A stretch of DNA of 64,000 nucleotides from Gammaproteobacteria bacterium (GCA_018823025.1 JAHJJI010000024.1:17094-81093), one strand, 5' to 3'; numbered from the stretch's first letter, positions 33,193-42,918 are shown. The notes: generated by a model from the letters alone, not told the origin. Translations and numbers: made by a program.

Positions 33193-34923
33193 TTATGGGT
33201 TGGATCGGTTGCGAGCGAAACTTCTAACCTTGTCGGTCAGATCCACCACGCGCGCAACCTCTTCGAGCGAGGTGGAACCATCCAGTACACGGCGGATGCC
33301 ATCTTCGGCCAGGGTAATGAAGCCTTTGGACAAGGCCATGGCTCTGACTTCGATGGCAGGCGCACGCCTTGCAATCAGCTCATCCAGATCCGAGTCCAGC
33401 TTGAGCAGTTCCATGATTGCGATACGTCCTTTGTAGCCCTGATAGTTGCAATGTTCACACCCGGTTGCCTGGTAGATCGTGATGTTCAGTTTGTCTTTTT
33501 CGAGCCCCAGAAGACGGCCTTCCATTACTTCCGGCTGGTACGGTTGCTTGCAATGGGGGCAGAGTTTGCGCATCAGGCGCTGGGCGATAATACCGATAAT
33601 ATTCCCGGCGATAATGTCGGGCAATACACCGATGTCCAGCAGCCGTGGAATCGCCCCGATTGCCGAGTTGGTGTGCAGGGTGGAATACACCTGGTGGCCG
33701 GTCATAGCGGCGCGGAAAGCCATTTCTGCCGTATCCGCATCGCGAATTTCGCCGATCAGGATGACGTCTGGATCCTGTCGCATCATCGACCGGATGCCGT
33801 TGGCAAAATCCATTTTGGCCGCTTCATTGACCGAGGTCTGGCGGATCATGTTCATCGGGTATTCGACCGGATCTTCCAGCGTCATGATGTTGACGCTTTC
33901 GGTATTGATGTGATTCAGGATGGAATAGAGTGTAGTGGTTTTTCCGCTGCCGGTAGGGCCGGTCACCAGGATGATTCCATCCGGCCGGGCCAGCATCAGC
34001 TTGAGCAGTGTCAGCTCATTTTCCTCCAGGCCGAGTTTGTCCAGGGCCACGATCCCTTTTTGCCGGTCGAGGATGCGCAGCACGATGTTTTCGCCATGCG
34101 CAGTGGGCTGGGCAGAAACGCGAAAATCGATTGGCCGCCCCGAAAAAGTGATGGAAATACGGCCATCCTGAGGGGCGCGTGTTTCGGCGATATTCATGCT
34201 GCTCATCACCTTGAGGCGCACGGCCATGGCAGCCCAGTAGGTTTTGTGCAGGCTGCGGATCTGGCGCAGCACGCCGTCGATGCGGTAGCGAATGCGCAGG
34301 AAAAACTGCTCCGGCTCGAAGTGGATGTCGGAGGCGCCGTGCTGTACCGCATCGGCGAGCAGAGCATCGATCAGGCGGACCAGCGGCTGGCTGTATTCGT
34401 CGGATACGGTTTGCAGGCTCTGGTAATCGATTTCCCCGGTTTCGATTTCGTGCAGGATGCCGTCAATCGACAGCTCGAAGCCGAAATACTGGTCGATCGC
34501 CCGCATGATTTCGGAATCGCCGGCGAGTATCGGGGTGACGATGACATCTTTGCCAAGCATGGCGCGGATCTGGTCGAGTGCGACAATATTGTTGGTGTCG
34601 GACATCGCCAGCTTCAGCGTGAGGCTTGGCTTGTCGAAGTCCAGCGGGAAGACGTGGTAACGCTTGGCGATGTCCTTTGAAATGAGCTTGAGCGAGGAAG
34701 GGTCCACCACCATGTGGGACAAATCCGCACTCTGCTGATTCAGGTTTTCGCTCAGCGCTTCACGCACCGTGGCTTCCGTGACGAAGCCGAGATTGGTGAG
34801 CAGTTTTCCCAGCGGCAGGCTGGAATGCTTTTGCTCGAGCAGGGCAATGCGTAACTGGTCGTCGCTGATGACGCCCTTCAGAACCAGCAGTTTGCCTAAG
34901 GGAAGTTTTGGTTGTTCGGCCAT
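33193..34923 (-). CDS. mshE: Pilus assembly ATPase MshE (PilB/GspE family)
   Basis: 576 residues. The N-terminus carries two tandem MshEN motifs: LPLGKLLVLKGVISDDQL and, about 28 residues on, LPLGKLLTNLGFVTEATV, the pattern that binds c-di-GMP in Vibrio MshE. The C-terminal ATPase has Walker A GPTGSGKTTTLYSIL, an Asp box, Walker B and His box (VILIGEIRDADTA; GHQVYSTLHTNSA), and a four-cysteine zinc motif (CPHC...CEHC). It powers pilus extension. No PilT-type retraction ATPase is in the window. Confidence 0.94.
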   Translation of the reverse strand: MAEQPKLPLGKLLVLKGVISDDQLRIALLEQKHSSLPLGKLLTNLGFVTEATVREALSENLNQQSADLSHMVVDPSSLKLISKDIAKRYHVFPLDFDKPSLTLKLAMSDTNNIVALDQIRAMLGKDVIVTPILAGDSEIMRAIDQYFGFELSIDGILHEIETGEIDYQSLQTVSDEYSQPLVRLIDALLADAVQHGASDIHFEPEQFFLRIRYRIDGVLRQIRSLHKTYWAAMAVRLKVMSSMNIAETRAPQDGRISITFSGRPIDFRVSAQPTAHGENIVLRILDRQKGIVALDKLGLEENELTLLKLMLARPDGIILVTGPTGSGKTTTLYSILNHINTESVNIMTLEDPVEYPMNMIRQTSVNEAAKMDFANGIRSMMRQDPDVILIGEIRDADTAEMAFRAAMTGHQVYSTLHTNSAIGAIPRLLDIGVLPDIIAGNIIGIIAQRLMRKLCPHCKQPYQPEVMEGRLLGLEKDKLNITIYQATGCEHCNYQGYKGRIAIMELLKLDSDLDELIARRAPAIEVRAMALSKGFITLAEDGIRRVLDGSTSLEEVARVVDLTDKVRSFARNRSNP

Positions 34924-34925
34924 GG

Positions 34926-36422
34926 CTAGTTGCCTGCCGGTTGCAGCAGTTCCTTGATGCGAATCTGAACTGAGGGTCTGTCGAAGTTTGCCGGGCCGGG
35001 CAGAGCAAGGGCGCGCTGGTAATAGTCGAGCGCCAGCTTGCCCTGATTCAGATGGTCCAGGCTAACGGCGAGGTTGAAGGCATAGTCGGCGTTGCCGGGT
35101 ACGCTGCTGTAGGCGCGGAAATGGGACTGCTGTGCCTCGGCCCAGCGCGATTGCTGAGCGTACAGATTCCCCAGGGCAAAATGGGCCGCGTCAGCCTGCG
35201 GGTTTTGCATCAGAACTTTCTTTAAACGGCTTTCGCTTTGCGCCGGGTCGGATTGCCCTTGCAGACCGATCAGCCCTGCCAGTGCATCAGGGTCAGCCGG
35301 GTCGAGGTCGAGCAGCTTGCCATAATAGGCTGCTGCCTGGCCGGACTGCTTATGCTTCAGTGAGATGGCCGCCATGCCCAGCAGTGCATCGCGGTTGTTC
35401 GGCTCCTGTTGCAGTGCCTTGTGATATAGCTGCTGCGCCGTTCCGGTGTCGCCGGCGAGGAAAGATTGGTAGGCCTTGCCTAGCGTCGGGTTGAGCTGGC
35501 TGGTAGCCGCGCTTTGCCGGATTCGGATGGCTGGATTTTCCTTGAAGGGTTCTGAACCACTACGAGTTTCTGTCCGCGCTGGTTCGTATGCGGCGGGTGC
35601 TGATGGAGGGTTGGCCTGTGCCGACGCGGGGGTGGGGCCTTCGGCCGTGCTCAGGATGGGTTTGTCGATAGAATTATGTGCTGACGCGACAGGTGGTTGC
35701 TGCAGCAGCGCTGCTGCATCGACAGGGGTGGCGGGTGCTGCAGCGCTGGTCGGCTGGGGTGCGCTGGTCGGGAGGAACATGGTGCTGGTCGACGTAATTT
35801 GCCAGTAGTAAACCCCGAAGCCGACCAGTCCGAGTACGATCGCAACGGCAGCTCCGGTGAGCAGCAGGGTCCGATTGTGGGTGGGTTGCTTGGCGGAGAA
35901 GACTGTTTTGGCTTTCTGCTGCGCTGCGGCGATAGCCCTGATGTCTTGTGGTTGGGTTTTGCGGGGGGCTTTGACGGGGTGTGCTGGTGGAATGTTGGCG
36001 CCGGATTTGGAACTTGTTGCTGCTTGTGGTTGTACCTCTGGTTCAACGCTCGGCGTTGCCGTCGGGGCCGGACTCGCGAGTTCCCCTCTGGGGAGCGGAG
36101 TCTCTGACAGGGTGAGTTCCAGTGTGGAAACGGTCGGTTCGACACGGGTCGGCGTAGTGTTCTGATCCGCGATAGACAGAGGCGTTAAATCCGGTATGGA
36201 AGGGGGTGGCTCTGAGGGGGTGGCAACAGAGGGGGAGTCGCTGTTACCTGTCATGCCGACGCGCCCTGCAGCTCCTTCCAGAGAAAGCAGAGAAAGTTCT
36301 GGGCTTGGTGCCGTGACCGAACCCGGGGTCTCCGCTGAACCATCAGGGCGCTCTGCGTTTGGCGCTGTTTGCCCCTGTTTGGCGCGCTCAGCCTTTTTCA
36401 GCGCCTCCATCAGTAAGCTCAT
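34926..36422 (-). CDS. mshN: MshN-like TPR protein
   Basis: 498 residues. A cytoplasmic N-terminus (MSLLMEALKKAERAKQG is the conserved start of MshN/GspB-type proteins) is followed by a long Pro/Ser/Thr-rich linker. One membrane helix lies near 195 (LLLTGAAVAIVLGLVGFGVYY). Another low-complexity stretch precedes TPR repeats from about 320 to the end (AYQSFLAGDTGTAQQLYHKALQQEPNNRDALLG and following). It overlaps the mshL stop by four bases and precedes mshE by two. It likely stabilises the secretin or the platform. Confidence 0.82.
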   Translation of the reverse strand: MSLLMEALKKAERAKQGQTAPNAERPDGSAETPGSVTAPSPELSLLSLEGAAGRVGMTGNSDSPSVATPSEPPPSIPDLTPLSIADQNTTPTRVEPTVSTLELTLSETPLPRGELASPAPTATPSVEPEVQPQAATSSKSGANIPPAHPVKAPRKTQPQDIRAIAAAQQKAKTVFSAKQPTHNRTLLLTGAAVAIVLGLVGFGVYYWQITSTSTMFLPTSAPQPTSAAAPATPVDAAALLQQPPVASAHNSIDKPILSTAEGPTPASAQANPPSAPAAYEPARTETRSGSEPFKENPAIRIRQSAATSQLNPTLGKAYQSFLAGDTGTAQQLYHKALQQEPNNRDALLGMAAISLKHKQSGQAAAYYGKLLDLDPADPDALAGLIGLQGQSDPAQSESRLKKVLMQNPQADAAHFALGNLYAQQSRWAEAQQSHFRAYSSVPGNADYAFNLAVSLDHLNQGKLALDYYQRALALPGPANFDRPSVQIRIKELLQPAGN

Positions 36423-38284
36423 GGTCGAGCGGTCCCCACTTTGGCTGATTCGATCAGGGGATTTTCGGCGTCATTTGGATCCTTGGCCGTGTCTTTGTTG
36501 GGCAGGAAGTTGCGGTAGGCCTTGAAATCACCGTCCAGGCTCGCTTCCTTGATGACGATCGGGCGCAGGAAGATCACCAGTTCGGACTTGGTGCTGGTTT
36601 CATTGCGGTAGGCAAAGGCGTCGCCGATAAAGGGCAGTTTGGATAAGCCGGGAATGGCGTCCTTAAGATTGTCGACGGAGTCCTGCATCAGTCCGCCCAT
36701 GACTGCGACTTGGCCGCTACCCACCTTGAGGATGGATTCCATCTCGCGGGTCTGGATTTCCGGAATTTTGCTCCCCACGCCCCCGGTAGAGGTTTTCAAA
36801 TCAGGGTTAGGGTCATCGACATAGCCGGTGATCCGGGAGATGGTGGGCCTCACATTGATGGTGACCATGTCGGTATCGTCGATCTGGGGGGTGACGCTCA
36901 TCACGAACCCCACCGGTACGGAATTGACGGTGGTGGTATAAACGACCAGCGGGGATCCCCCTGCCACCGTGGATGGCGTGACTGTTGCCGAGGTGGTGAA
37001 GTAAATCTTGTTGTCCACCACCTTGAGCAGAGCGGTTTGATTATTCAGTACGCTGATCTTCGGACTGGACAATACTTTGACATTGCCGAAAGATTCCAGA
37101 AGCTGGATGGTGGCGGCGATATTGCCGATAACCGAGTTCGGGTTAGCATAGCCGAGCGTGAAAATTCCGGGCGAGACGCCAGGATTCACGCCTGATGGTA
37201 GGGGGCCGGGATTCACGACCGAGGGTGCGGTGCCGAGGCCTTGGGTGAGGTTGAGGCCGGTGCTGTCATTGCGCAGGCTGGACCAGTTGATGCCTTGTTG
37301 GTACTGGTCGGAAAGTCGTACCTCGACCACTGTCGCCTCGATGAGGACCTGGCGTTTTGCGCTGGTCATTATCTGATCGATGAATTCCCGGATTTTTTCA
37401 TGCTGGCGACCGGTGGCGCGCACGCTGAGAAGGCCGTTTTCCGGGTTGGCGATAACGGAGGCGGCCTCGCGGAAGGTGGTGCGCCGCGTTACGGTGGTGT
37501 TGTCGGTAACCAGCGTGGCTGAGTTAGGGCTGCCGGCCAGATTGGTCGGCGCCGCACTGGTGCGGCTGCTGGACTGCCTCGCCGTTGCGGTGGCGCCCGT
37601 GCCGGAGGTGCTCTGGTTGCCGGCCTGTTCCGTGGTGGTTTCAGAAGAGCCTTCGGGAAGGACTTTGTCGGTTTCCCGCAGGATGTCCTTGATATTTTGC
37701 ACCAGGGTTTCCCAGAAGCGGTTGTTGGATTTGTTGGTGACAGAGGTAGTGGAGTTGTTGTTGCCCGTGCCGCCGCCGGTGGCAGCAGCCCCGGTGCCGG
37801 TAGTGGCGATCTGGGTGGCAATGCTGATGTTGCTGGTGGCCTCCCGCGACATGTTGAGGTAATCCACCTTGTAGTTGCGCAGGAACGGGGAGTCCGGCAT
37901 TACAACCAGGTTAGGACCATCCAGTTCATAGCGCATATCCACCTGTTTGGCGATACGGGTAAGCAACTGCGGCAGGGTCTGGTTAAGCGCGTTGAGCGTG
38001 ACGCTACCCTCGATGCCGGGGTGAACGTCGACATTGACTCTGGCGTCTCGCGCCAGCGCGAACAGCAGTTCCTGCACCGGAACATTGTTGACGACGACGC
38101 TATAGGTTTCCGCCTTGAGAGCGGGTTTGGGCGGCGGCAACAGCGCGGCCTGTTGCACCGGTTTCGGGATGTTCCCGGCGGCGCGCGGTTCATCCTTGAT
38201 GTGGCCCGCAGAGGGCGTGATGGGCTGCGTGCCGCACGCGGCAAGAAGCAGGCTACCGGTAAGAGCGATCAAGGTGTTCTTCAT
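36419..38284 (-). CDS. mshL: MSHA-type secretin MshL
   Basis: 621 residues from the ATG at 38284, which opens a lipoprotein signal (MKNTLIALTGSLLLAAC); an in-frame ATG at 38371 lacks this. Domain order: an STN/N0-like domain (about 60-140: VNNVPVQELLFALARDARVN), a Thr/Gly/Asn-rich linker (about 155-190) and a second low-complexity stretch (about 215-265), an N1-like domain (FREAASVIANPENGLLSVRATG), then the secretin pore (VLSSPKISVLNNQTALLKV, GFVMSVTPQID, VAVMGGLMQDS, LPFIGDAFAYR, LVIFLRPIVI). It forms the outer-membrane channel for the pilus. It lies 86 bases after mshM. Confidence 0.92.
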   Translation of the reverse strand: MKNTLIALTGSLLLAACGTQPITPSAGHIKDEPRAAGNIPKPVQQAALLPPPKPALKAETYSVVVNNVPVQELLFALARDARVNVDVHPGIEGSVTLNALNQTLPQLLTRIAKQVDMRYELDGPNLVVMPDSPFLRNYKVDYLNMSREATSNISIATQIATTGTGAAATGGGTGNNNSTTSVTNKSNNRFWETLVQNIKDILRETDKVLPEGSSETTTEQAGNQSTSGTGATATARQSSSRTSAAPTNLAGSPNSATLVTDNTTVTRRTTFREAASVIANPENGLLSVRATGRQHEKIREFIDQIMTSAKRQVLIEATVVEVRLSDQYQQGINWSSLRNDSTGLNLTQGLGTAPSVVNPGPLPSGVNPGVSPGIFTLGYANPNSVIGNIAATIQLLESFGNVKVLSSPKISVLNNQTALLKVVDNKIYFTTSATVTPSTVAGGSPLVVYTTTVNSVPVGFVMSVTPQIDDTDMVTINVRPTISRITGYVDDPNPDLKTSTGGVGSKIPEIQTREMESILKVGSGQVAVMGGLMQDSVDNLKDAIPGLSKLPFIGDAFAYRNETSTKSELVIFLRPIVIKEASLDGDFKAYRNFLPNKDTAKDPNDAENPLIESAKVGTARP

Positions 38285-38370
38285 GCGCGAAAGATTACCA
38301 CTCTGTGTTTTAACAATCAATAGGTTATAAACGTTATTTAATTCTAAATATTGACAAAGGGCTGTCGGCA

Positions 38371-39771
38371 CTATTTTTGTTTGGCCATTTCATCCTGGAT
38401 GCCTTTAACAGTTCGCAGCATTGGGCGGTTTGCCTTGTAGTCGCGGGGGAGTTTGTCGATCGATGCCTGTGCCTCGTTGCGCGTGGAAAAACTGCCCACG
38501 GTGATGCCAAATTGGTGCTTGGCAGTAATGCTGGTGGGGTAGACGTATATCTGTCTGAGGTCAATCTCGCGACTGATTTTTACGAGAATCTGCTCCATCC
38601 TGGCGGTGGCATCACTATCGGTCAGCATCAGTTGCACGGTGTGCTGTCCGCCCTCGGTGCCGGCAAGCCAGGCCCGGGTGGCTTCAAGGCGCTGTTGCAG
38701 CAGAGTGGTGGAAGTCGGTGCGGCATACTGTTGCGCTGAAGGAATAGCGTTTGCTGGCGCCGGATTTTCCTCGGCGACAGGTGATGGAGGAGCCGTCATG
38801 GGGGTGAGTGCTGTAACCGGCTGTGGCGTGGGTGCCACTGTTGTTTTTTCGGGTTGGCGGGGTTGGTCGCCGGTCAGATGCTGCCAGCCGGCGCCGAGCG
38901 CAACGCCGACGCTGATCAGCGCGGCGGCGATGACGATTTTTTTTAGCCGCCCGGAACTGGCAGACGGCGCAAATTCGCTGTCTTCAATCGCAGCCTTGAT
39001 GTGCTTGGGCAGGATGTTGTGGGTGTTTTCCGAGAACGCCGCCAATAGCGCCTTGTCGGCAAGCACGTTGATGCGCCGCGTGATGCCCTGAGAGGCGGAG
39101 GTGATCAGTTTGATGGCGCCGGTACTGAAGACGTTTGGCCCGTGGTACCCGGCTGCACGCATGCGGAACATCAGGTATTCCGGGATGTCCTTATGGTCGA
39201 GCGGCGGCACCTTGAAACCGTGGGTGATGCGTTCCTTGAGCTGACGCATTTGCGGCAGATTGAGGTGATCGTCCAGTTCGGGCTGGCCGAACAGAACGAT
39301 TTGCAGCAGCTTGTGGTGGGCGGTTTCCAGGTTGGATAGCAGGCGGATTTCTTCCAGGGTGTCTAGGGGCATGGCCTGAGCCTCCTCGACCAGCAACACT
39401 ACCTGCTTGCTGGTAGCGTGTTTTTCGATCAGGCAATTCTGCATCAGGCGCATGATTTCGCCGCCGCGCTTGCTGTCGGTGGCAAGGCCCAATTCGCCTG
39501 CGATGGCGTGGAACACCTCGTCCCGGTTCAGGCTGGGGTTGGCCAGGTAGATCGCTTCCACATTGCCCGGCAGCATGCTCTCCAGCATCCGGCACAGCAT
39601 TGTTTTGCCGCTACCGATCTCGCCGGTGACTTTGACAATGCCTTCGCCGTGGGTGATGGCATAGAGCAGCGCGTCCAGAATGGCACCACGGTTGCCGCCA
39701 GTATAGAAAAACTCGGTGTTCGGAGTGATCTTGAAGGGGGGCTGGTTAAGGCCGAAGTGGTCTAGATACAT
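38371..39771 (-). CDS. mshM: ExeA-type AAA ATPase with C-terminal SPOR domain (MshM)
   Basis: 466 residues. The N-terminal AAA domain (1-270) has Walker A TGEIGSGKT, Walker B VVLLVEEAQAMP and the GQPELDDHLN sensor region typical of ExeA/MshM/GspA. A membrane helix follows (about 282-300), then a Pro/Thr-rich linker and a C-terminal SPOR-like domain (about 390-460: VYPTSITAKHQFGITVGSFSTRNEAQASIDKL). ExeA-type proteins help a secretin pass the peptidoglycan; the SPOR end would bind denuded glycan. First gene of the pilus locus, divergent from mlaF. Confidence 0.9.
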   Translation of the reverse strand: MYLDHFGLNQPPFKITPNTEFFYTGGNRGAILDALLYAITHGEGIVKVTGEIGSGKTMLCRMLESMLPGNVEAIYLANPSLNRDEVFHAIAGELGLATDSKRGGEIMRLMQNCLIEKHATSKQVVLLVEEAQAMPLDTLEEIRLLSNLETAHHKLLQIVLFGQPELDDHLNLPQMRQLKERITHGFKVPPLDHKDIPEYLMFRMRAAGYHGPNVFSTGAIKLITSASQGITRRINVLADKALLAAFSENTHNILPKHIKAAIEDSEFAPSASSGRLKKIVIAAALISVGVALGAGWQHLTGDQPRQPEKTTVAPTPQPVTALTPMTAPPSPVAEENPAPANAIPSAQQYAAPTSTTLLQQRLEATRAWLAGTEGGQHTVQLMLTDSDATARMEQILVKISREIDLRQIYVYPTSITAKHQFGITVGSFSTRNEAQASIDKLPRDYKANRPMLRTVKGIQDEMAKQK

Positions 39772-40110
39772 TCAGAATGAGCCGGATAAGGTATTGAATT
39801 ATTGTGCCACAATCCATTACTACAGAACAGGGGAAATCCCTGGCCGCCACTATTCCTGGGTCGGGGCCGCCCAGAGCCAGAGTTGATCTATAGTGCTTGG
39901 TGAGTACCGGAATTGTAAGGGCTGGTGGTCGAATGGCGAGGCTGAATTGATAATTGAGTTGGTATAATGCCAGTCGATGGAAAAATCGGCAAATCACTTG
40001 TTTTATATAGGCGGCGCGGGTTGACTGCATCCGCAATGGAAGACCGCTTCTACTGAAGATCCTGTTGAAATTATGAGGGTTGATTGTTGCCTGAACCAAG
40101 CTGGTTTAGA
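39772..40110. other. Divergent intergenic region mshM/mlaF
   Basis: This 339-base gap holds no gene. A TGG-TATAAT extended -10 for the mla operon lies at 39960-39968. A TGGCAC beside mshM is followed by no TTGC element at the required spacing. A GGGGAAATCCC palindrome lies near 39831. The remainder shows nothing I can interpret. Confidence 0.5.
39960..39968 (+). promoter_or_regulatory. Extended -10 promoter for the mla operon
   Basis: TGGTATAAT is a full extended -10 (TGn before TATAAT). A good -35 is absent at 17 bases, as usual for this class. It would start a transcript near 39975, about 135 bases before the mlaF start. Confidence 0.5.
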
Positions 40111-40959
40111 ATGCGTGCTTCGCATATAAAAGAACAAATTCTCGTGCCTGCTGAAAATCTGGTTGAAATCAGCGATCTGAACTTCACTTACGGCAAACGT
40201 CCGATCTTGAAGGGGATCAATATGAAGATCCCCAAGGGCAAACTTGTCGCTATCATGGGGCTATCCGGCTGCGGCAAGACCACCACGCTGCGCCTGATCG
40301 GCGGGGCGCTCAAGCCCACTACCGGCAGTGTCAAGGTTGCGGGAAAAGAAGTGAGCGGGCTGGATAAGGAAGCGCTATATAAAATGCGCCGCAAGATGGG
40401 CATGCTGTTCCAGTTCGGGGCGCTGTTTACCGACCTTTCCGTTTACGAGAATGTGGCTTTTCAGATGCGCGAGCATACCGATTTGCCTGAAACCGTGATC
40501 CGGGATCTGGTCATGATGAAGCTCCATGCCGTGGGTCTGCGCGGTGCGCACAAGCTGTTGCCATCCGAGCTGTCCGGGGGCATGGCGCGCCGCGTGGCGC
40601 TGGCTCGGGCAATTGCCCTGGATCCGATGCTGATGATGTACGATGAGCCGTTTGCCGGACTCGACCCGATTTCGCTGTCGGTGATCGGCAACCTGATCCG
40701 GCATTTGAATGATGCCTTGGGGGCAACTTCAATCATTGTGACTCACGACATCCAGGAATCCCTGAAGATTGTGGACTACGTGTATTTCATGGCGGATGGA
40801 GTGGTTGTCGCCGAAGGTTCCGCTGAGGACATCAAGGCGAGCAAGCTGCCTTACGTGCATCAGTTCGTGTGGGGCGAGATCGACGGGCCGGTATCCTTTC
40901 ATTACCCCAGCCCGCCTTACCGGAAAGATTTGCTGTTGGAGTCCGTAAATGCCGCATAG
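40111..40959 (+). CDS. mlaF: Phospholipid ABC transporter ATPase MlaF
   Basis: About 282 residues. Walker [10 protein letters not shown], signature [15 protein letters not shown], Walker [16 protein letters not shown], and the switch histidine in IVTHDIQ are present. The stretch [31 protein letters not shown] is specific to MlaF-type ATPases. The start is uncertain: ATG at 40111 or GTG at 40144 ([12 protein letters not shown]); neither has a strong Shine-Dalgarno. MlaFEDB moves phospholipids across the inner membrane to keep outer-membrane asymmetry. The gene overlaps mlaE by 11 bases. Confidence 0.93.
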   Translation: MRASHIKEQILVPAENLVEISDLNFTYGKRPILKGINMKIPKGKLVAIMGLSGCGKTTTLRLIGGALKPTTGSVKVAGKEVSGLDKEALYKMRRKMGMLFQFGALFTDLSVYENVAFQMREHTDLPETVIRDLVMMKLHAVGLRGAHKLLPSELSGGMARRVALARAIALDPMLMMYDEPFAGLDPISLSVIGNLIRHLNDALGATSIIVTHDIQESLKIVDYVYFMADGVVVAEGSAEDIKASKLPYVHQFVWGEIDGPVSFHYPSPPYRKDLLLESVNAA

Positions 40960-41746
40960 AAAAGTCGGTTTTGGTTTGCGTAGCATCGGGGCCACCGTGG
41001 TCAATGGTGTGTGGCGCCTGGGATACGCAAGTCGCTTCTTCATGATGACTTTGATCAGCTCCGGTGCGAGCTTTCGGCGCATTCACCTGACCATTCGAGA
41101 AATCTATTTCACGGGGGTGATGTCGCTGATCATTATCCTGGTTTCCGGCTTGTTCGTCGGCATGGTGCTGGGGCTGCAGGGTTATGAAACCCTGCAGAAG
41201 TATGGTTCCGAGTCGGCGCTGGGCTCGCTGGTGGCGCTGTCGCTGGTGCGCGAACTGGGGCCGGTGCTGGCTGCTTTGCTTTTCGCTAGTCGTGCCGGCT
41301 CCGCCATCACCGCCGAAATTGGTCTGATGAAAGCGACCGAGCAGCTCTCGGCGATGGAGATGATGGCGGTCGATCCCATTTCCCGCGTGGTGGCGCCGCG
41401 TTTCTGGGCCGGAGTGATCTCCATGCCATTGCTGGCCGCGATGTTTTCCGCTATCGGTGTATTCGGCGGCTACCTGGTCGGAGTGGTTTTTATCGGCGTG
41501 GACGAGGGGTCGTTCTGGTCGCAGATGCAGGCGGCGGTCGATTTCAGGCAAGACATCGTTAATGGGGTGATCAAGAGCGTCGTGTTCGGTATCGCGGTGA
41601 CCGCGATCGCGCTGTTCGAGGGCTATGATGCCCCACCCACGGCGGAGGGCGTATCGCATGCCACTACCCGTACCGTGGTGACTTCGGCGCTGGTGGTGTT
41701 GGGCCTGGATTTTATTTTAACGGTATTCATGTTTCGGGGAGTGTAG
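40949..41746 (+). CDS. mlaE: Phospholipid ABC transporter permease MlaE
   Basis: 265 residues, about five membrane segments, of the MlaE/Ycf permease family: [58 protein letters not shown] and VMLAFEG-type C-terminal pattern ([11 protein letters not shown]). It starts inside the end of mlaF and ends four bases before mlaD. Confidence 0.95.
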   Translation: MPHRKVGFGLRSIGATVVNGVWRLGYASRFFMMTLISSGASFRRIHLTIREIYFTGVMSLIIILVSGLFVGMVLGLQGYETLQKYGSESALGSLVALSLVRELGPVLAALLFASRAGSAITAEIGLMKATEQLSAMEMMAVDPISRVVAPRFWAGVISMPLLAAMFSAIGVFGGYLVGVVFIGVDEGSFWSQMQAAVDFRQDIVNGVIKSVVFGIAVTAIALFEGYDAPPTAEGVSHATTRTVVTSALVVLGLDFILTVFMFRGV

Positions 41747-41750
41747 GTTT

Positions 41751-42260
41751 ATGGAACGGACGACACTGGATATGTGGGTGGGGGCCTTCGTGGTAGGCGG
41801 CCTCATCGCGCTGCTGATTCTGGCTTTCAAGGTGGGGAACCTCAGCGGCTATGATGGGTCGGAGACTTACAAGGTGTACGGCGAATTCGAAAACATCGGT
41901 GGACTCAAAATCAAGGCGCCGGTGAAAAGCTCCGGTGTGGTGGTCGGCCGGGTGTCGGATATCCAGTTTGACAACAAATCCTTTCTGGCGCACGTGGAAA
42001 TACGCCTCAGTAAAAACTATCAGTTTCCCAAGGATACCAGCGCATCGATCCTGACTTCCGGTCTGTTGGGCGAGCAGTATATTGGCCTGGAAGCCGGAGG
42101 GGATGAGAAAAATCTTAAAAACGGCGATAAATTTATACTGACCCAGTCGGCGATGGTGATGGAGCAGTTGATCGGCCAATTCCTTTTCAGCAAAGCGAAT
42201 GATGAGGGCGGTGACAAAAAGACAGCCCAAGGCGGCAACAAAAAAGCCGTAGTACAATAA
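41751..42260 (+). CDS. mlaD: Mce-domain protein MlaD
   Basis: 169 residues: an N-terminal anchor (WVGAFVVGGLIALLILAF) and one Mce domain (YKVYGEFENIGGLKIKAPVKSSGVVVGRV...SASILTSGLLGEQYIGLEAGG). A short polar tail rich in Lys, Gly and Asp ends it. MlaD hexamers bind lipid between MlaFE and MlaC. Confidence 0.95.
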   Translation: MERTTLDMWVGAFVVGGLIALLILAFKVGNLSGYDGSETYKVYGEFENIGGLKIKAPVKSSGVVVGRVSDIQFDNKSFLAHVEIRLSKNYQFPKDTSASILTSGLLGEQYIGLEAGGDEKNLKNGDKFILTQSAMVMEQLIGQFLFSKANDEGGDKKTAQGGNKKAVVQ

Positions 42261-42274
42261 CTATTTTGGAGCAC

Positions 42275-42910
42275 ATGATGAAAAAATCGTTTTGCCATGT
42301 TTTGTTTCTTGCAACGGCGCTCTATTTTGCGACGGCAACGGCGGTCGCAGCGGAAATGGCGCCGGAAGCGCTGATCAAGGAGACCTCCCAGGATGTCCTG
42401 GAGATCGTCAAGAAGGATAAGGATATCCAGGCAGGGAACAAGCAAAAAATCTACGCGCTGGTCGATGCCAAGGTGCTGCCCCATTTTGATTTCAAGCGCA
42501 TGACCCAGCTCGCAGTGGGAAAATACTGGCGTCAGGCCACGCCGGCACAGCAGGACTTGCTGATCAAGGAGTTCCGCACCTTGCTGGTACGGACATATTC
42601 TATTTCGCTGAGTACTTACAAAAACCAGACTATTGACTACAAGCCGGTAAGGATGCAGGCCGGCGACACCGATGTGACGGTAAGGACCATGGTCAACCAG
42701 CCTGGCGGGCTGCCCATTCCCATCGACTATGGTTTGCAGAAAAATGCGGACGGCTGGAAAGTCTACGATGTCGTGGTAGACAATATCAGTCTGGTCACCA
42801 ATTACCGTGGCTCTTTCGCCAGCGAGATTCGTCAGTCCGGCATCGACGGCCTGCTCAAGGTTCTGGTCGACAAGAACCGCGCGGCCGAAACTTCGGGCGC
42901 CAAGGGCTGA
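42275..42910 (+). CDS. mlaC: Periplasmic phospholipid carrier MlaC
   Basis: 211 residues from the ATG at 42275, preceded by a good TTTTGGAG. A Sec signal covers about 1-24 (AVAAE). The Ttg2D/MlaC body shows VLPHFDFKRMTQLAVGKYWRQATPAQQDLLIKEFRTLLVRTYSISL and VVDNISLVTNYRGSFASEI, the standard family ends. It shuttles phospholipid between the outer-membrane MlaA complex and MlaD. In many betaproteobacteria mlaA lies next to mlaC, but it is absent here. Confidence 0.94.
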   Translation: MMKKSFCHVLFLATALYFATATAVAAEMAPEALIKETSQDVLEIVKKDKDIQAGNKQKIYALVDAKVLPHFDFKRMTQLAVGKYWRQATPAQQDLLIKEFRTLLVRTYSISLSTYKNQTIDYKPVRMQAGDTDVTVRTMVNQPGGLPIPIDYGLQKNADGWKVYDVVVDNISLVTNYRGSFASEIRQSGIDGLLKVLVDKNRAAETSGAKG

Positions 42911-42918
42911 ATCGGTCT

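Noticed and set aside
32851..34680. A 609-codon plus-strand frame opposite mshE and mshG.
   Set aside because: Its composition is His/Asp/Gln-rich and it spans two well-supported genes on the other strand, so it is an antisense shadow.
39780..39830. A TGGCAC sequence upstream of mshM as a sigma-54 promoter.
   Set aside because: The matching -12 TTGC is missing at the required spacing.
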